Shown here one piece after another: positions 9,986-22,966 of a stretch of 64,000 nt of DNA. Numbering within the stretch: the first letter of the stretch is position 1; each line of letters opens with the position of its first letter. A program made the translations under genes and the position numbers. The notes below the pieces were generated by a model, which worked only from the letters and a program-made list of their open reading frames with translations, ran no database searches and was not told the DNA's origin. Source of the stretch: Chaunax sp. Z400 (lineage: Eukaryota; Chordata; Actinopteri; Lophiiformes; Chaunacidae); NCBI GenBank assembly GCA_037577475.1, contig CM075204.1:4633855-4697854 (forward strand). The letters are read 5' to 3'.

Positions 9986-11814
9986 GGGCAGCTGAAATCC
10001 TATCAGGATAGAATGGAAAACATTCCACTTTCAAAATGACAGCAGTCGGTCTCCTCAGTTCCCAAACGCTGACAGAGCATTATTAAAAGAAGAGGTGATG
10101 CAACACAGTGGGAAACATGACCCTGTCCAACTTTATGGAAACCTGTTGCTGGCATCAAATTCTAAATGAGGATATCATTTTAAAAACAATTCCATTTGTC
10201 TGTTTCAACATTTCAAATGTTGTCTTTGTGCTGTTTTCAGTTCCATATGGGCTTTAATGATTAGTAATCATCACATTCTGTTTGTGTTTACATTTTACAC
10301 AGCGTCCCAGCTGTTTTGGAAACAGGTTTGTACATTTGATGTCAACTTCACCTGGTTTCCCTGTTTTTGGGTGACGTAATAAGCACTTTTAGCACACAAA
10401 CTGACTGACATTACCACACCTTGAAATCCAAAGGAGCATCGTTTGATTCATCTGAAAACACTTTATGAAACATAGAGAATAATCCTGATGACTGCAATAT
10501 TTTCTAAATGTCAGACAGACAACATACTAGAAAGTTAAATTGCTGATTAATAAAGGTTGATGGGGTTTATATCAGCCCACAATAAAACATGAACAACGAG
10601 CATAAAAACAATCAAAATGGTATAAAATGATTAAACAACAAGAGCAAAATAAAAGAAGTCTGACACAGGACATATTATCTTCAGGAACATTACAGTGTAT
10701 TAGAAAGTAGAAAGTGTTGATGACCAAAAGTATCAATAGATGAAAGAATCAATAATAAAGTGAGAGATTAATTAGGTTCTACTTTGAATTCACACAGCAC
10801 ATGTAAAATGTTTCAAATGACAGTGATGACACAAAAAAAGAAATGAATGAAAATCTGTTATCATTCCCCCAATGAGAGAATTTTAATCCTGAATATAATG
10901 AGAGATTTACTTGATACAGCAGCAGGTAAAGACATGTTTTTCGAGGTTTATATATGGACATATAGACAAGACACTGGTATAAAATGAATGTAACAGGCTG
11001 CACTTAGCATATTTACATAGCAACCAATCAACTGATACTGATAGTAAACCCTGTAAAAAGTGTCTGAGTGGTTTACATGATGTCACATCTGGAACAAACC
11101 ATATTTATTATGATTAACTCCATTTAAAAACTGAGTCCATATCAATCTGACACATAACAGGTAGAGTTGTGTTTTGACCAGAACCTGCCGATACGATACG
11201 GATCATGATACAGGGGTAACGATACTGCAGTGCTGTCAGCAGCTCTTTGACTCAGTGATGTGTTTTTCCTCTTCCTGTCTCAGGTGACGTTACGTTGGAG
11301 TGGAAGAGTCAAATGGCTGCAGTTAGATGACAACACTGATATTCAGCAGTTTGGGCTTAAACACAACCCAAAATGAACCACAGTCACAAATATGTTCATG
11401 TTAACGATCAGTTAGAAATCTATCCCGTGTTTTTGATCATCAATACAGTATCACCCAATAGAACATCACAATACTCAGCTAGATCAATATTTTCTGAAGC
11501 CCCTATTAACAGGTACTGTATGGCCCCAAAAACCACCAGCTGGCTCACATCTTGAAATGTATGCATTAAGTATAATGAATCTTTAACAGGTTTACAATCC
11601 TGAGAAAATGAGAAGATATAACATACATGTTTATTGAAGACATCATTGATGGAGCAGCTCATTAAATGTGAAACATAACTCAAAAACACTCTAATAATGT
11701 AACTTTTTCACTTCTGTATTTGGAGGTAATGTTGAATTGTGATCATAAATAGTCGTCTCTATATAAACTCGTCATCGTAGTTTTGTTCCATTGAAGTAAG
11801 TCCTGAATCTCAAT
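9986..11814. other. No gene recognised
   Basis: AT-rich, with short open frames only. I found no domain, splice pattern or transposon end. Confidence 0.5.
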
Positions 11815-12130
11815 GTAAAGGAACAGTTTACCCAAACATGAGAATTCAGTCTCACCCTCATGCCAATGGAAAGTCAGCTGAAGTTTCAAAGTCCACCAAA
11901 CATTTCTGGAGCTTCACACCAGCGTTCCTCTAAAAACACTGCAGATGATAGGGACTGATTTTAAAATAGAATAAAATATTGAAGCAAACATTAAATGACT
12001 CCAAAATATTCTTATGGTGGAATCCAAGTCTCCAGAAGCCCCGACATCCTAAATGGATTTGAAAAGATGTTAATTACAAGCTTTTTAAGCTGAAATCTTG
12101 ACTGAAACCTTCACAAGCTTGAACACGTGT
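11815..12130 (+). repeat. Dispersed fish repeat, second copy
   Basis: Matches the family at 2270 and 60830: AAAGGAACAGTTTACCC, GCCAATGGAAAGTCAGCTGA, CAAACATTTCTGGAGCTTCAC, CCAAGTCTCCAGAAGCCCCG, then AGATGTTAATTACAAGCTTTTT. Confidence 0.6.
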
Positions 12131-14560
12131 TCATGTGACTTTATGTTGATGTGGTTATATCTACATACCTCAGTGTTTATTGTCTGGGACACAACATCCA
12201 TGTGGCAGGGAAACACTGACATACGCACAGACTGACAGCTCTTGTTCATTTGGCTGCATGTACATGGGCGTCAATGGGTCTGTGTGAATAATGGTTTTTC
12301 AGATCAGTCTCAGATCAGTTCAATCAGTCAACAAACTTCAGCCGACTTCCCTTTGGACACGAGGGGGAGAAGATAATGACTGAATTCATAGGACTGAAGA
12401 CAATCTTTGGCGGTTCACTTCCATCTCCACTGAAATCTTTCATTGGTGTCCCTTCAGGATGAATTGTTGATCCTCTGACCGTTCATCTTTCACCATCATC
12501 AAACCTTCTAAACTAACCACATTTTCATTATCCTCAGCTGCACTTTGTGTTTAGTGGCCATTAACTATTCATGATAAAGTTTGGGGAATAAACCTCTTCA
12601 GATGCATCGTCTTGTTTTAAAGGGGTCCTGAGATGAAGACAACATTGAAATGAACACACATAACACCAAAAACAAATACATAAATGACAGTAATGACGAT
12701 AAAATGAAGTCATCAGCACTAAACTATCAACGTCCAGTAATACCAGCACACATAAGGGCTCTGTCAACCCCAAACCACAGACACTGAACTAAAACTAAAA
12801 GAATTGATCACTGCCAATCAAAAGGAGGTTTGGTTGAAAGTACAGCGTCTACTTCAAAACTAACCTGCCCTACAGGTTCATGTCCAGCTGGAGCTCTGTT
12901 GCATGTTATTCTCTCTCTCTCCCACTCATGTCCTGTCACGTCTCGAACGTTACCTACAAAATAAAAGCACCACATGTGCAAACAGAAATAAACTGACAGA
13001 CTGAATGTTGCCTCATCCTGAAATGAATAAAGCTGTAGTCTCAGCCCTTGAAAAGGTTCAACGGTCATTTTTTCTGAGTGTGAACATTTGTGGGAATATG
13101 TGTGTGTCTGTGTGCTCATGTTTGTGCTTCTGTTTGTGTTTGTCTAGTGCACCACATGCAGGATGATGGCTGGATAAAGGTGTGTAAGGAAGACGTATCA
13201 GAGTTGATCCACCGTTACAGGAAGGGAATGTTCTGAGTCTGAGCCCTAAACACAGATCACCCTCTCTGAATACGCTCCAATCATGTGTGTCTTTACTAAA
13301 TGATCAACTCATTTAACACATTTTCTCAGAGGCATGTTGAAATAGTTGACGTCTCACTTTTGAAATGAATGACGCTTCTTTGTGTCACAGCAGTTTCCAG
13401 AGGAAGTGTTGAATTGTGACAATCAGTCGGGTTATGAAATGCTGCAGAGCTATTTCTCTCCTACATATGAACCTAACAGTGACAGATAAAACTGTCATTG
13501 TCAGCTTGTTAACATCTTTGTTTGGTTGGTGTTTTTTCTATTGTGTAACGTTGGTGCTGCACATTTTAACGCTGCTTCATTTGTGGTTTATGTTAACCAG
13601 ACATCCTGTTATCTTACAGCTCCAAATAAACACCGCTGTTCATCTCCTGAACGATGAACCTGAACTGATGCATGTGGTAATGCAACAAAAATTAACATCA
13701 TTTTGTCACAGAGTGAAAATAAAGTGACTGTAGTGGCAACAGCTGCAATGACATCTGTTTCCATGCAGAAGTCCAGCACACAGGTTTGACACCAGCAAGG
13801 TGTTGATGTTCACTATGAAGAAAGCAGGTCAGTCATCTTCATTTCAAAGGTGTTTGAGGATGTGTTGGATTTGTCAGACATGGTTACACTGTGAAGCTCA
13901 AAGAAGACTATAGTTAACAAAATGACTTTATAAACACATTAAAAAGCAAAGGATGTGTTTGGACACGCCTGGTAAAATGTAGACAAAACGTCACCGATAT
14001 TTACATGATATAAAGCAGGTGAGTTCATGTCTAGGCTTTATTTTATTTATGTATTATTCTTGTTTGAGAAGTAGGAGGAGCCACAGTACAGTATTTCTAC
14101 AAAGATGTGATGTCATCAGTTGCCACGAGGATTTCGGAGGAGCAGGTTTTTTTTTTAGGGGAAAACCAGATCCCCACACTGACACTGGTTCTGTGCAGCA
14201 GGAAGTGGATGGATTTCTCTTGTCCATGTTGATGAGACATAAAAACATGAATAAGGAGGTTTAAAATGATTATTTTTGTCTCCTTAGAGAAACTACATAC
14301 AGTAATAACATTTAAGATCCATCTTATTAACATCATCATCATCACATTCATTTTTGGCCATGTGAAAAGTAAAAGAACTGCAGGTTGGACCAGATAATGT
14401 TGTTCTTCCTTCTCCTCAGTTTGACATCTAGAGGTCAGTCATGTTCATTTAGTGTCTGTGACTAAAGAGAGAACTCAGGAACATTCATGAACTGTAGCTT
14501 CTGTCATAGATCTGTAAACATAGACTGTACATGGAGGAATCAGAAAAGAAACCAACCTTT
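12131..14560. other. No gene recognised
   Basis: Short open frames (up to about 103 codons) on both strands without recognisable domains. This is the region downstream of the minus-strand class I gene. Confidence 0.5.
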
Positions 14561-14568
14561 GGAAAAAG

Positions 14569-16357
14569 TCTGACTTTATTGCAAAATGTCATCTGAAAAG
14601 AAATGAAGCAGCAGAACAACTTCATTCAACATTCATCTAGTGAAGCGACACAAGAAGTGATTTTGTGCAACACTGTTCAGTTTCATCTGTGAAACTAAGA
14701 CAGAAAACGTCCCTCATCCCTAAATACCAGCAGGACATATGTTCTATCAGTGTGCTGAGAAGCATAAAACAGCCCACAACCATTGAAGGAGGGGAAAAGA
14801 TCATCTTTCACCACTGATAAAAATATGGATATCATGAAGAAAAATCAACAAACTCCTGATTAATAAAGAAAATACTCATTATTTACTTCAACCAGGTTGG
14901 AATCAAAACTAAATCTTTTCACCCCTTTTAAAAAAATAAACAAACTATTTACACAACTGTCGAATGAATTTTGTTGGCTGTTTAAATGTTGTGTATGTTT
15001 GCATAGTGTTGGTCCTCACTGATACAACCTATCACTGCTGTACATTTAGTGGAAATAAATCAGCTGATCATTTAGAGACGTAGCTGTAACCAGATGGAAA
15101 CATGTGTCCAATGAATTACAATCCAGATAATTCACCACAGTGATACAAAAGTCCACCCATCCAGGTCCTGTCCTGCTTCTCCTGCTGAGAGTCACAGGGG
15201 ACTGGAGTCAAAGCCAGTAAGCAGTGGGAGAAAGGTGGAGTCCAGTTCATCAGCAGGAGTCACACAGACAGACAAACACTGACACTGACAGCTACAAACT
15301 ATTTAGTGTCCACGTTATTCAGCAGCTTTTAGGATGTGGCTGATTAGAGAAGCAAAGAAAGGCTTTCTGAGTAGAATTAGTAGAGACGACTCTCTAGTGG
15401 TCGTCACATATCTCTTATCTCCAGGTAGCATCAAATCACCAGAGCCTAGGAGGACAAATATGAGAATGGGAATGCAAAAACAAAGAAACAAGCCAACAGC
15501 AGAAGTATTCCACTTGAATTATGGTGGATCTGTTTTAGATCAGCTCATATTTAAACTGATTATGTCTGTATGAAGAAGCTGTGATGGATTCATTCTTTGA
15601 AATATCCTGTTTTACGTCTCCAGGTGAGAAAAATGATCCTCAAAATATTTGAACGTCACCATTTAAGTTTGATAATGTTTGTTATATATTTGTTAACGTT
15701 GTCTGTATAATCCAATCAATAATCTATCACTAGATTCTCAACCCTGATGTATTTAATCAGTTCATATTGGGATGAATGACCAGTGAATTCCCAGTTCAAA
15801 CAGGACAATGTGGTGACACCAGTCCTTGTTCCAGAGCAAAATGAATCCATAAACCTAAAGAGACAAAAAGAAAAAGATGACATCAAACAGAAAACTAAAT
15901 CATGGACCATAAAAAACACATATTTACAGAACGGTTTGGACCTTAAATCTCCCAGATAGAGTCATTGAATGTGAACATTTTCTAAAACAAGTGTTGACCT
16001 GCTGTGACTCTGAAGTCGTCGGTTTGAATTTGGTTCAACACAGTTTCATCAATTGTTGTCACTGTTTTTCTCCAGGTTAATATGAGACTTTTTAATATGA
16101 CCCTCTGTGACCTGCTGATGTGAAGGTTTCTGAAAGCATCTGTGTCTTTCTCTTAATAATCTCACTTCACTTCAGATTAAACAGCTTCACCTTTGTTGTG
16201 GAAAACCAACTGAAAGGCAAAGGTTTTCTTTTTTCCAGTGAATAAACACACATCTCAGAAGGTTCTTCTACACATCGTTTAAGATGGCTTTGTTTACCAC
16301 CAGGTGTTCCTGTCCCATATGAAGCCACTCACTGTGTTCAGGGTGGTGTGTTTGTCA
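14569..16357 (-). other. Probable 3' UTR of the MHC class I gene
   Basis: The class I stop codon is at 16358-16360. On the minus strand AATAAA occurs at about 14571-14576 (plus TTTATT in GACTTTATTGCAAAATG). A 3' UTR of about 1.8 kb would end near there. Earlier AATAAA-like strings also exist, so the true end is uncertain. Confidence 0.35.
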
Positions 16358-19300
16358 TCAGGCCTCTGGCTTCAGTCTCTCAGAGAGCTCAGAGCTGTCG
16401 TCAGGAGATGGAGGAGATTCAGCTGGAAAACAAAGACAAATCATTTCACTGCTGACAATTCCTTCTTCACAGTTTGACCTTTATGCTCCTTCACAAGAAA
16501 TAAAGTGAAACAAAGATGATTCCAAGAGAAAACCCCACCTTTAATGTATTTAATATGATCTACAACACAGTCAGAAAACGGTGTGACTGCTCTCTCTGCC
16601 TGTGAGCCACTAACTACCTTAAAGTATTTGTTCATGTCATCAAACTGTCAGTCAGGCTTCCAGTGACATGAATGTATGTGAGTGTTTTACCAGTAACACA
16701 CTGAAATAAAACAGAAGTGGGTTTGGTCAGAGTAAACTGCTGTTAAACAGAGTCTATGAAGAACAGGACATCAACATAGAATAATAATGAACATTGAACT
16801 GAAACATGACTTTGTCTTCTGTAGTCATGTCATCATGACACTGTGACTCTGAGCCTGACACCACTTCCTGTTGTTTGAACACACTTTGATGCTCTGGGAA
16901 CTGAAGTTTGCTTCACGTTAAATAAAAGCATCAGGTCCAAGTCTAAAATCACAGCCAGGAAAAAGAGACCGTTTCTGTTTGGGTCCCTCACCTGTCATCC
17001 ATTTGTAAACCTTCAATCCAATGGCAGCGATGAGGACGAGAGCAAGAACCACTGCGGCGATGATGATGATGATTCTGAAGGTCTCGTTAATGGGCTCCTC
17101 TGTTGAGCAGAAAACAACAACAAAAAGTCACAACCTGCACAGATGAAGCCGCTCAGAGAAGAACATCCATATTCCAAGCAGAACAATCCTGAATACAGAC
17201 ACTACATGTTTGATGGTTGCTGTTATGTTCCTGTCATTATTATTCTGTATATTATATTCTAACATTATATGATGACATTCTGTTCATGTTTTTAGTTCTA
17301 CTTGTCTGGACATCATGACTCTATCTCTGCTGCTTTATCCTGGTCGAGCTTTGTTGTCTTTGTTTAGCTCCATGTCATGTTGGTTTCTGTCCCTTATGTT
17401 GGTTCGTGGCTCAGTCAGAGCTTCTGACGATCATATTCTAATTCCTTTTAGACTGGCACCATACTTGGCCCATAAACTGTATTGTGACTGATGTACAGAT
17501 CCATACATTCATCCAGTGATTAAATCATTATACTAAATCTACTCATCTTCAAACTAATAGTCCCTAAAATGTCTCATCTGTTGTTACATGTTAAAATGGT
17601 TACAGTGGGTCTGACAAAGATCTGAAAACTCAAGTTTGATTTCAAACTACCAAACAGTTGGAAAGGTGCATCCCTCTGCCAAGGCTGAACAATCCTACAC
17701 ACGTCTGTCTAACTCTTATAATGGAGGAAGAAAAGAAAAGGGAAGTGGTCTGATAACATAAATGATCAACATCATAAATATGAGACTTTTTACATCACAG
17801 TTTATGGACAAATGAAGGAAAATGGTGACAAACGCTGATTTCACAACACAAAGGAGTGTTCTAAAAATGAATGTATCTGCCCATCTAACTGAAGGAGTTG
17901 ATATCTGACCCATGTCCACCCCTCCAGGTTTCATGGTCATCATTCAGTAGTGTTTGTATCATCCTGCTAACAAACAAACAAACAAACAAACAGATGCAGG
18001 TCCAATCAGAACCTCCTTGACTGAGGAAATGAAGTTTCATGTCCTTAATTACTGACATTGTTCTGTAGGAATCAAAGCTAAGTAAACACTGGACAGCCTC
18101 CACAAAAAGAAGAAATAATGCTGGACAACAATCATTTATTCCAACACTTTACATCTTTTCAGGGACCTGCTGATACCTTTGTCAGGGTCCAGAGGTGGAC
18201 ATGTGGATTGGTTTATTGATTATCTAAGCCCTAAAATTAGACAGAAAAACTACATGAAATAATTGAACACAAAACAATAGAACACAAACTAAACTTCTCT
18301 CCAACACACATAAAAATGCATGAACTGTAGGACTATTAGAGTGAAATAAATGTGTGCTTCCCACGTTCATCACTTCTGATCCCAGTCTTACCCCAGTTGG
18401 TCCAGATCTTTTCTTTGTCCAGTCTGGTGACCAAGTCGTCCTCCACACCAGAGAGCTGAAACACACAGTCGTACCTCCTCCAGTCTTCAGGTGACACTGA
18501 TGAAAGGTCCAGGTCAACACTCATCTGGAAGGTCCCATCATGGTTGGGGAGGATCTCTCCGTGGTCCACGTCCTCATGAAGCTCCTCTCCATCTTTCCTC
18601 CAGAAGAGTGCGGCTCTGTCGGGGTAGAAACCTGTAGCGTGGCAGCTGACTGGAGAGGAGGGAGTCTTCTGGAGGAGAGACACTGAGGGAAGCTCTGGAG
18701 AGGAGAGACAAAGACACTTTATAGCTTCTTTATTAGTATTCACTGTTTATTATCACTCCTGTTTGATGGAAGGACTTTGAAATGTTTGAGTAACAAACAC
18801 TAGATACACACATGTAAGCAATGACAACAAACCTCAGTGGAGAGTAACTGAGAAAAGAAGGGAGGGACAGAGGAGGAAAAGACAGGTGAAGAGAGGTGAG
18901 GGGGTGAGATAGATTAGAAGGGGGAGGAGGACAGTGAGTGTGACAAAGACAGAGAGAGAGAGAGAGAAAGTGAGACAGACAGAAACACAGCAGAGAAAAA
19001 GAGAGAAAATGGAGGTAAAGAGAGAGAGAGAGAGGCAGAGATGAAGAGAGGTGAGAGAGAAGCTGAGACAAAGAGAAATGTGTGTAAACAGACACAAAGT
19101 GGGTCTCTGTGTGTTGGTTCATATTTATTGTGATGTTACTGTTGGTTAGAAACACAAGAGAAACATGAAGATTGTTGTATCCATTAAACTCCATCAGGTC
19201 ATGTGACTCTACCTGTTCTCAGCAGAGAGCTCCTCCCATTGTCCAAATACTTCTTCACCCACTCAGGACAGTCCTGGGTGAGGTAATACTTCCTGTATGT

Positions 19301-22300
19301 CATGTCAGCTCTGTCATGATCCCACTTGTGTTTGGTGATAACAGCCTGAGGTTTGGGAGCGATCCATGTCTCTGTCTTCAGGTCCAGTACTATGAAGTCT
19401 TCTCCATTATAACCATGCTGCTCATAACCAGTAACCTCTCCAGTCTCATCATCCCACTCACAGCCAGACATCCTCTGGACAATGTGAACACCTGAGAGAC
19501 AGAGACAGAGACTACAGTAAACCAGAGTGAGATCTCAGTCCAGTCATCTCTCATCAGCTGATATCACATCTTCACCACAGAGACACACTGATCCACACAC
19601 ACCAACACAGAGGACCTACACCTCCTGCTCTTATTGGCTCCACGGAGGCCACTCACAGCCAATCATCATCTGGACAGAGTGGATGTCTTCTAGAGAGACA
19701 GAGAGGCTGCTGGGAAACACAGTTCATATCCTGTGTTTGACCACAGAGACACACAGACTCCACTGAGACCAACACTTTATCTCCTCTGTTCCAGGTGTTG
19801 TGGCTTCATGTGAGCTGCAGCAACACAAACTGAGGTGGAGTCCTGACTAGCAGACACACATTAAACCTGATCCTGGACTGAACATTACACCACTGAGACT
19901 CTGCAGCCAGTGGACCAGTCCAACAACATCCTGGTCCTGTGACAAACTACAGACTAGACTGTCCTGAAGCTGCTCTAGAAGCTTCCACTGAAGGACACTT
20001 TGAGTCCAGGATGAGTCATAGACTCCACCTGCTCCACCAGGACAGTGTGTCCAGTTCAGCAGTGTGTTACTACAACTGGTCCCAATAAGACACACCATCA
20101 GGACCAGTATGGACACTGGGAGGCAGTCTGTGTGTCCTGATTCAACTACAAAGTGTTTCTCATTTTACTGGAACAAAATATTTCTACTTCATTATTTACA
20201 TTTCTATCAATCAATTTCCTGTTGATCAACCAATTGATTAATTGACTCTATGGTTATTATGGGATGGACACAGTGTGGTGAAGTAAAGAGAATCTAATCT
20301 AATCTCATGTGTTGTTCTTCTCTACATGTATATTATGGGATGGACACAGTGTGGTCAGTATGTAGAGTGGTGCTGTTGAACTTTTGAAACCTCTGGTCTC
20401 AATCAGACATTTACCATGTTGTCCTGTCAGACAGGTGTATTCAAACATACTGCTACTCCTCTCATACGGGACCCAGCAGGAGCAGCCTGTGTCCCATTTA
20501 CAGTCCTGTGCCGTAGTTTGAGAAACCCAGCAGTCATGTTCCTCTATCAGCTGAGTGCTGTAAAACTGTTGTGATCAACATGTTCCTACAGAGGACTTAT
20601 TATGGACCAGCTCACTGTGGGCAGTTCACTGGACTTATTCTGATCTGATCTACAGGAGATCAAGTCTTAATGATCTCTGCTGGTTATTATGGGATGGACA
20701 GAAACACTGTCTCAGTGTAGTATAGCAGCATCCAGTAGTCTCAGTGTCAGTAATGTTTCTGCTGAGTCAGCCAAGAGAAGCCTCCATCAGACAGTTTGAT
20801 CTACGACAGTAAAACACACTGGACAGATGAACAATGGTGTGTTTGTGTTTACATCTGTTTACTAAACACTGGGTGACAATATAAACAACATTTTATGAAG
20901 AGAAACATAAACAAACCTCCAGTTTGGTTGAAGCGCTGCTTTAAAGTGTCAATGTTGACTTTGAACGCCTGTTGGTGACGCACATGTTTCTCAGTTTCAC
21001 TGATCCAGTACTGAGGATCATCTGCTGTGACTTTCTTCATCCAGTCCTGTTTGGGTTCTGCTCTCCTGGTGTTACTGTCATAGTAACTTATTGGAACGTC
21101 ATCAACCAACCCAACAACCACAAACTCTGGGAAGTTTGAGACTCCAGAAGATGCAGTGTGGAAATACTTCAGAGAGTGAGTCACTGTAAGAAACATGAAT
21201 GTCATGATTTCACTTTTATAAATCACTGAACAATTTGATTTTCCTGCACACAGAATCAAAAAGAAGTCCATTCCATTCAAGACATGCTGATAATGTCTGT
21301 GGTTCAGTCAATAAATAGAACAATACATTCATAGAAACTGAGTTTGAACTCTACCTGAATATTTCTGATGATTCTGTCTGGATGAATGTTATTTATGGTG
21401 AAATAAAATGTGACACTAGTCAGAGATGGAGGTGTTCCAGCTGTGAACCTGACTCTCATTGATAGAGACAGTTTGTAAAAACATGTTTTCTAGTCCTGAT
21501 ATCTCCGTGTGAAGTGAAACTCATTTCATTTCTTCTTCAGGATGCTTCATTAGTAGCTTACACTCCTCATTATCCATTAGTTTGAAATGTGAAACACAAA
21601 CCTGAGCAAAACACAAACGCTGTCTGAGATTCTCATTTGATTTTCTACATTCAACACATTCAAACTTTTTCCATCTGATGACATCACATCACTTTATGGT
21701 CTCTATCTTCTCCTATAAACTGTGAGCGATGACAACTTAAGTCTCTTCTTCTGATCACAAAGTTGAACTCTGTGAGGTTCTTGAAGCTCAAACTCAGCAG
21801 CACTTCTTCTTCTATGGTTTCACAATTTCTCTTCATGGATCAAATATCTAGACAGCGCTGTCCAGCCGATGCTGATCAATATTCAGGAGGTTTTTGGTGA
21901 CCCTGATACAAACTGATCAGGACATTTCACAGGTAGAAAATAAACTTGTCAGTGCTCTCTGGTGGACAATCTATATCAGGGACACAGTTTCTAAACCATC
22001 TCAACACCAGTTTGGCCTGTGCTCCAGTTTCTTGTTCCTCATCAGCTGACATCACAGATACCAACATACCTACAATAAGCTACTGTGTGCAGATATATGT
22101 GAGGCTGATTGATCATGTAGCTCTACTAAACAGCATCTATTGTACAGACAGGAAATGGAAGAACTGCCAGTGGGATGTGATTAGACCCAACCAACAAAAC
22201 TCAGTGTGGATGAACTTCGTTAAAGCAGATGTGTTTCACTATGTGGAGTCAAACTGTGGAATTCTGTGGATTCAAATATTCATTACATATTTAAGGATTT

Positions 22301-22737
22301 CATGCTGCCATTTTAGCATTGAGATCGATCAGACCGTATCGATCCTATCAGTCCTGATTTGATCAATAAAAGATGGGAAAGAAAACAGAAGAAGACAAAC
22401 TTTTTCTGACATTTTCACCAATACAAGATTTCCTTCTGAGCAACAGTTCAACAGTGACTTCCTACATAAAACGGAACTTTATAGGAATCAATCGATGAGC
22501 TGCACAGACAGGATTTACTACGGAGAACTTTAAGATTATAGGTTGGTCACGTTTGAACATCTCTATAGTCCTAATATGTAAGGAGGTCCATCAGAAGAAG
22601 CATCAGTTCATACAGTAGGCTTTATAAAGACACGAAGCATTTTTTCTTTTCCAATCAGCTTGAAATCATCTGAACTCACCTGCCGCCGCACCGTGGAGAC
22701 CTATTCCCAGGAGAAACACACAAATCAAGGTGTTCAT
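16358..22737 (-). CDS. MHC class I heavy chain, teleost U lineage, classical-like
   Basis: Membrane glycoprotein that presents peptides to CD8 T cells with beta-2-microglobulin. Six coding exons join in frame to 359 codons: 22680-22737 signal peptide (MNTLICVFLLGIGLHGAAA); 20917-21183 alpha1; 19213-19491 alpha2; 18392-18694 alpha3 plus connecting peptide; 16992-17099 transmembrane helix; 16358-16422 tail, ending LSERLKPEA. All introns are GT-AG with phase 1 joints. Counting the mature chain from VTHSLKY, the peptide-end anchors are present: Tyr7, Tyr59, Arg84 (usual in fish), Thr142, Lys145, Trp146, Tyr159 and Tyr171. Also present are the alpha2 cysteines 100 and 164 and the NQT glycosylation site at 86. 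The alpha3 domain has the Ig-type CHATGFYP motif. The anchors and intact frame argue for a functional, classical-like molecule; expression and polymorphism are unknown. An ISRE and a CRE/CCAAT promoter lie upstream. Confidence 0.93.
17640..17995 (-). repeat. Intronic dispersed repeat with (CAAA)n
   Basis: Lies in the intron between the alpha3 and transmembrane exons. CATCCTGCTAACAAACAAAC is the reverse complement of the GTTTGTTTGT...AGCAGGAT segment found near 9815-9840. The (CAAA)n run covers about 17969-17992. Confidence 0.55.
18840..19080. repeat. Purine-rich (GAGA) low-complexity tract in a class I intron
   Basis: Long AGAGAG runs lie between the alpha2 and alpha3 exons. Open frames of 87-153 codons on the minus strand, rich in Leu and Ser, are artefacts of this tract. 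Confidence 0.9.
20253..20700 (+). repeat. Three copies of a TATTATGGGATGGACA motif in the alpha1-alpha2 intron
   Basis: Copies end at 20270, 20346 and 20700. The first two also share CAGTGTGGT directly after the motif. The spacing is irregular. They probably derive from local duplication of intron sequence. Confidence 0.8.
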
Positions 22738-22882
22738 TGTGAACTGTCGCATCTGCAGCTTTGATAAACGAACAGCTGACATGTTTCTTTATCAGGACAC
22801 TCAGAAATAAAGCTTCCAGTCCGACCATCGAGGCTGAAGTGAGGAGAAAACACGGAGAGCAGCGGACTTCCGCGTCCTTCTG

Positions 22883-22940
22883 AGCCAATGGGAATTTAGC
22901 CTGAGCATCAACGTCACTTGTAACTCGGTAGAAGTGACGC
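22883..22940 (-). promoter_or_regulatory. Class I promoter: X2/CRE-like and Y/CCAAT elements
   Basis: In gene orientation AAGTGACGTTGA (22909-22920, X2/CRE-like TGACG) precedes CATTGGCT (22883-22890, inverted CCAAT, Y-box). A second TGACG half-site on the plus strand lies at 22935-22939. The order X2 then Y upstream of the start codon is the usual class I SXY arrangement, bound by the RFX/CREB/NF-Y enhanceosome. I did not identify a clear S box. Confidence 0.6.
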
Positions 22941-22953
22941 TGAGGCGATGAAG

Positions 22954-22966
22954 GAAAAGTGAAAGT
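22954..22966 (-). promoter_or_regulatory. Interferon-stimulated response element (ISRE/IRF-E)
   Basis: In gene orientation ACTTTCACTTTTC, about 220 bp upstream of the class I ATG and just upstream of the X2/CRE and CCAAT boxes. This is the position expected for interferon control of class I genes. Confidence 0.65.

Noticed and set aside
18733..19194. 153-codon Leu/Ser-rich minus frame
   Set aside because: Purine-rich tract in a class I intron; the exon borders on both sides exclude it from the transcript's coding part.
22676..22888. 70-codon minus frame starting MAQKDAEV
   Set aside because: Overlaps the class I signal exon in another frame and extends into the promoter; the MNTLICVF frame joins correctly to the alpha1 exon.
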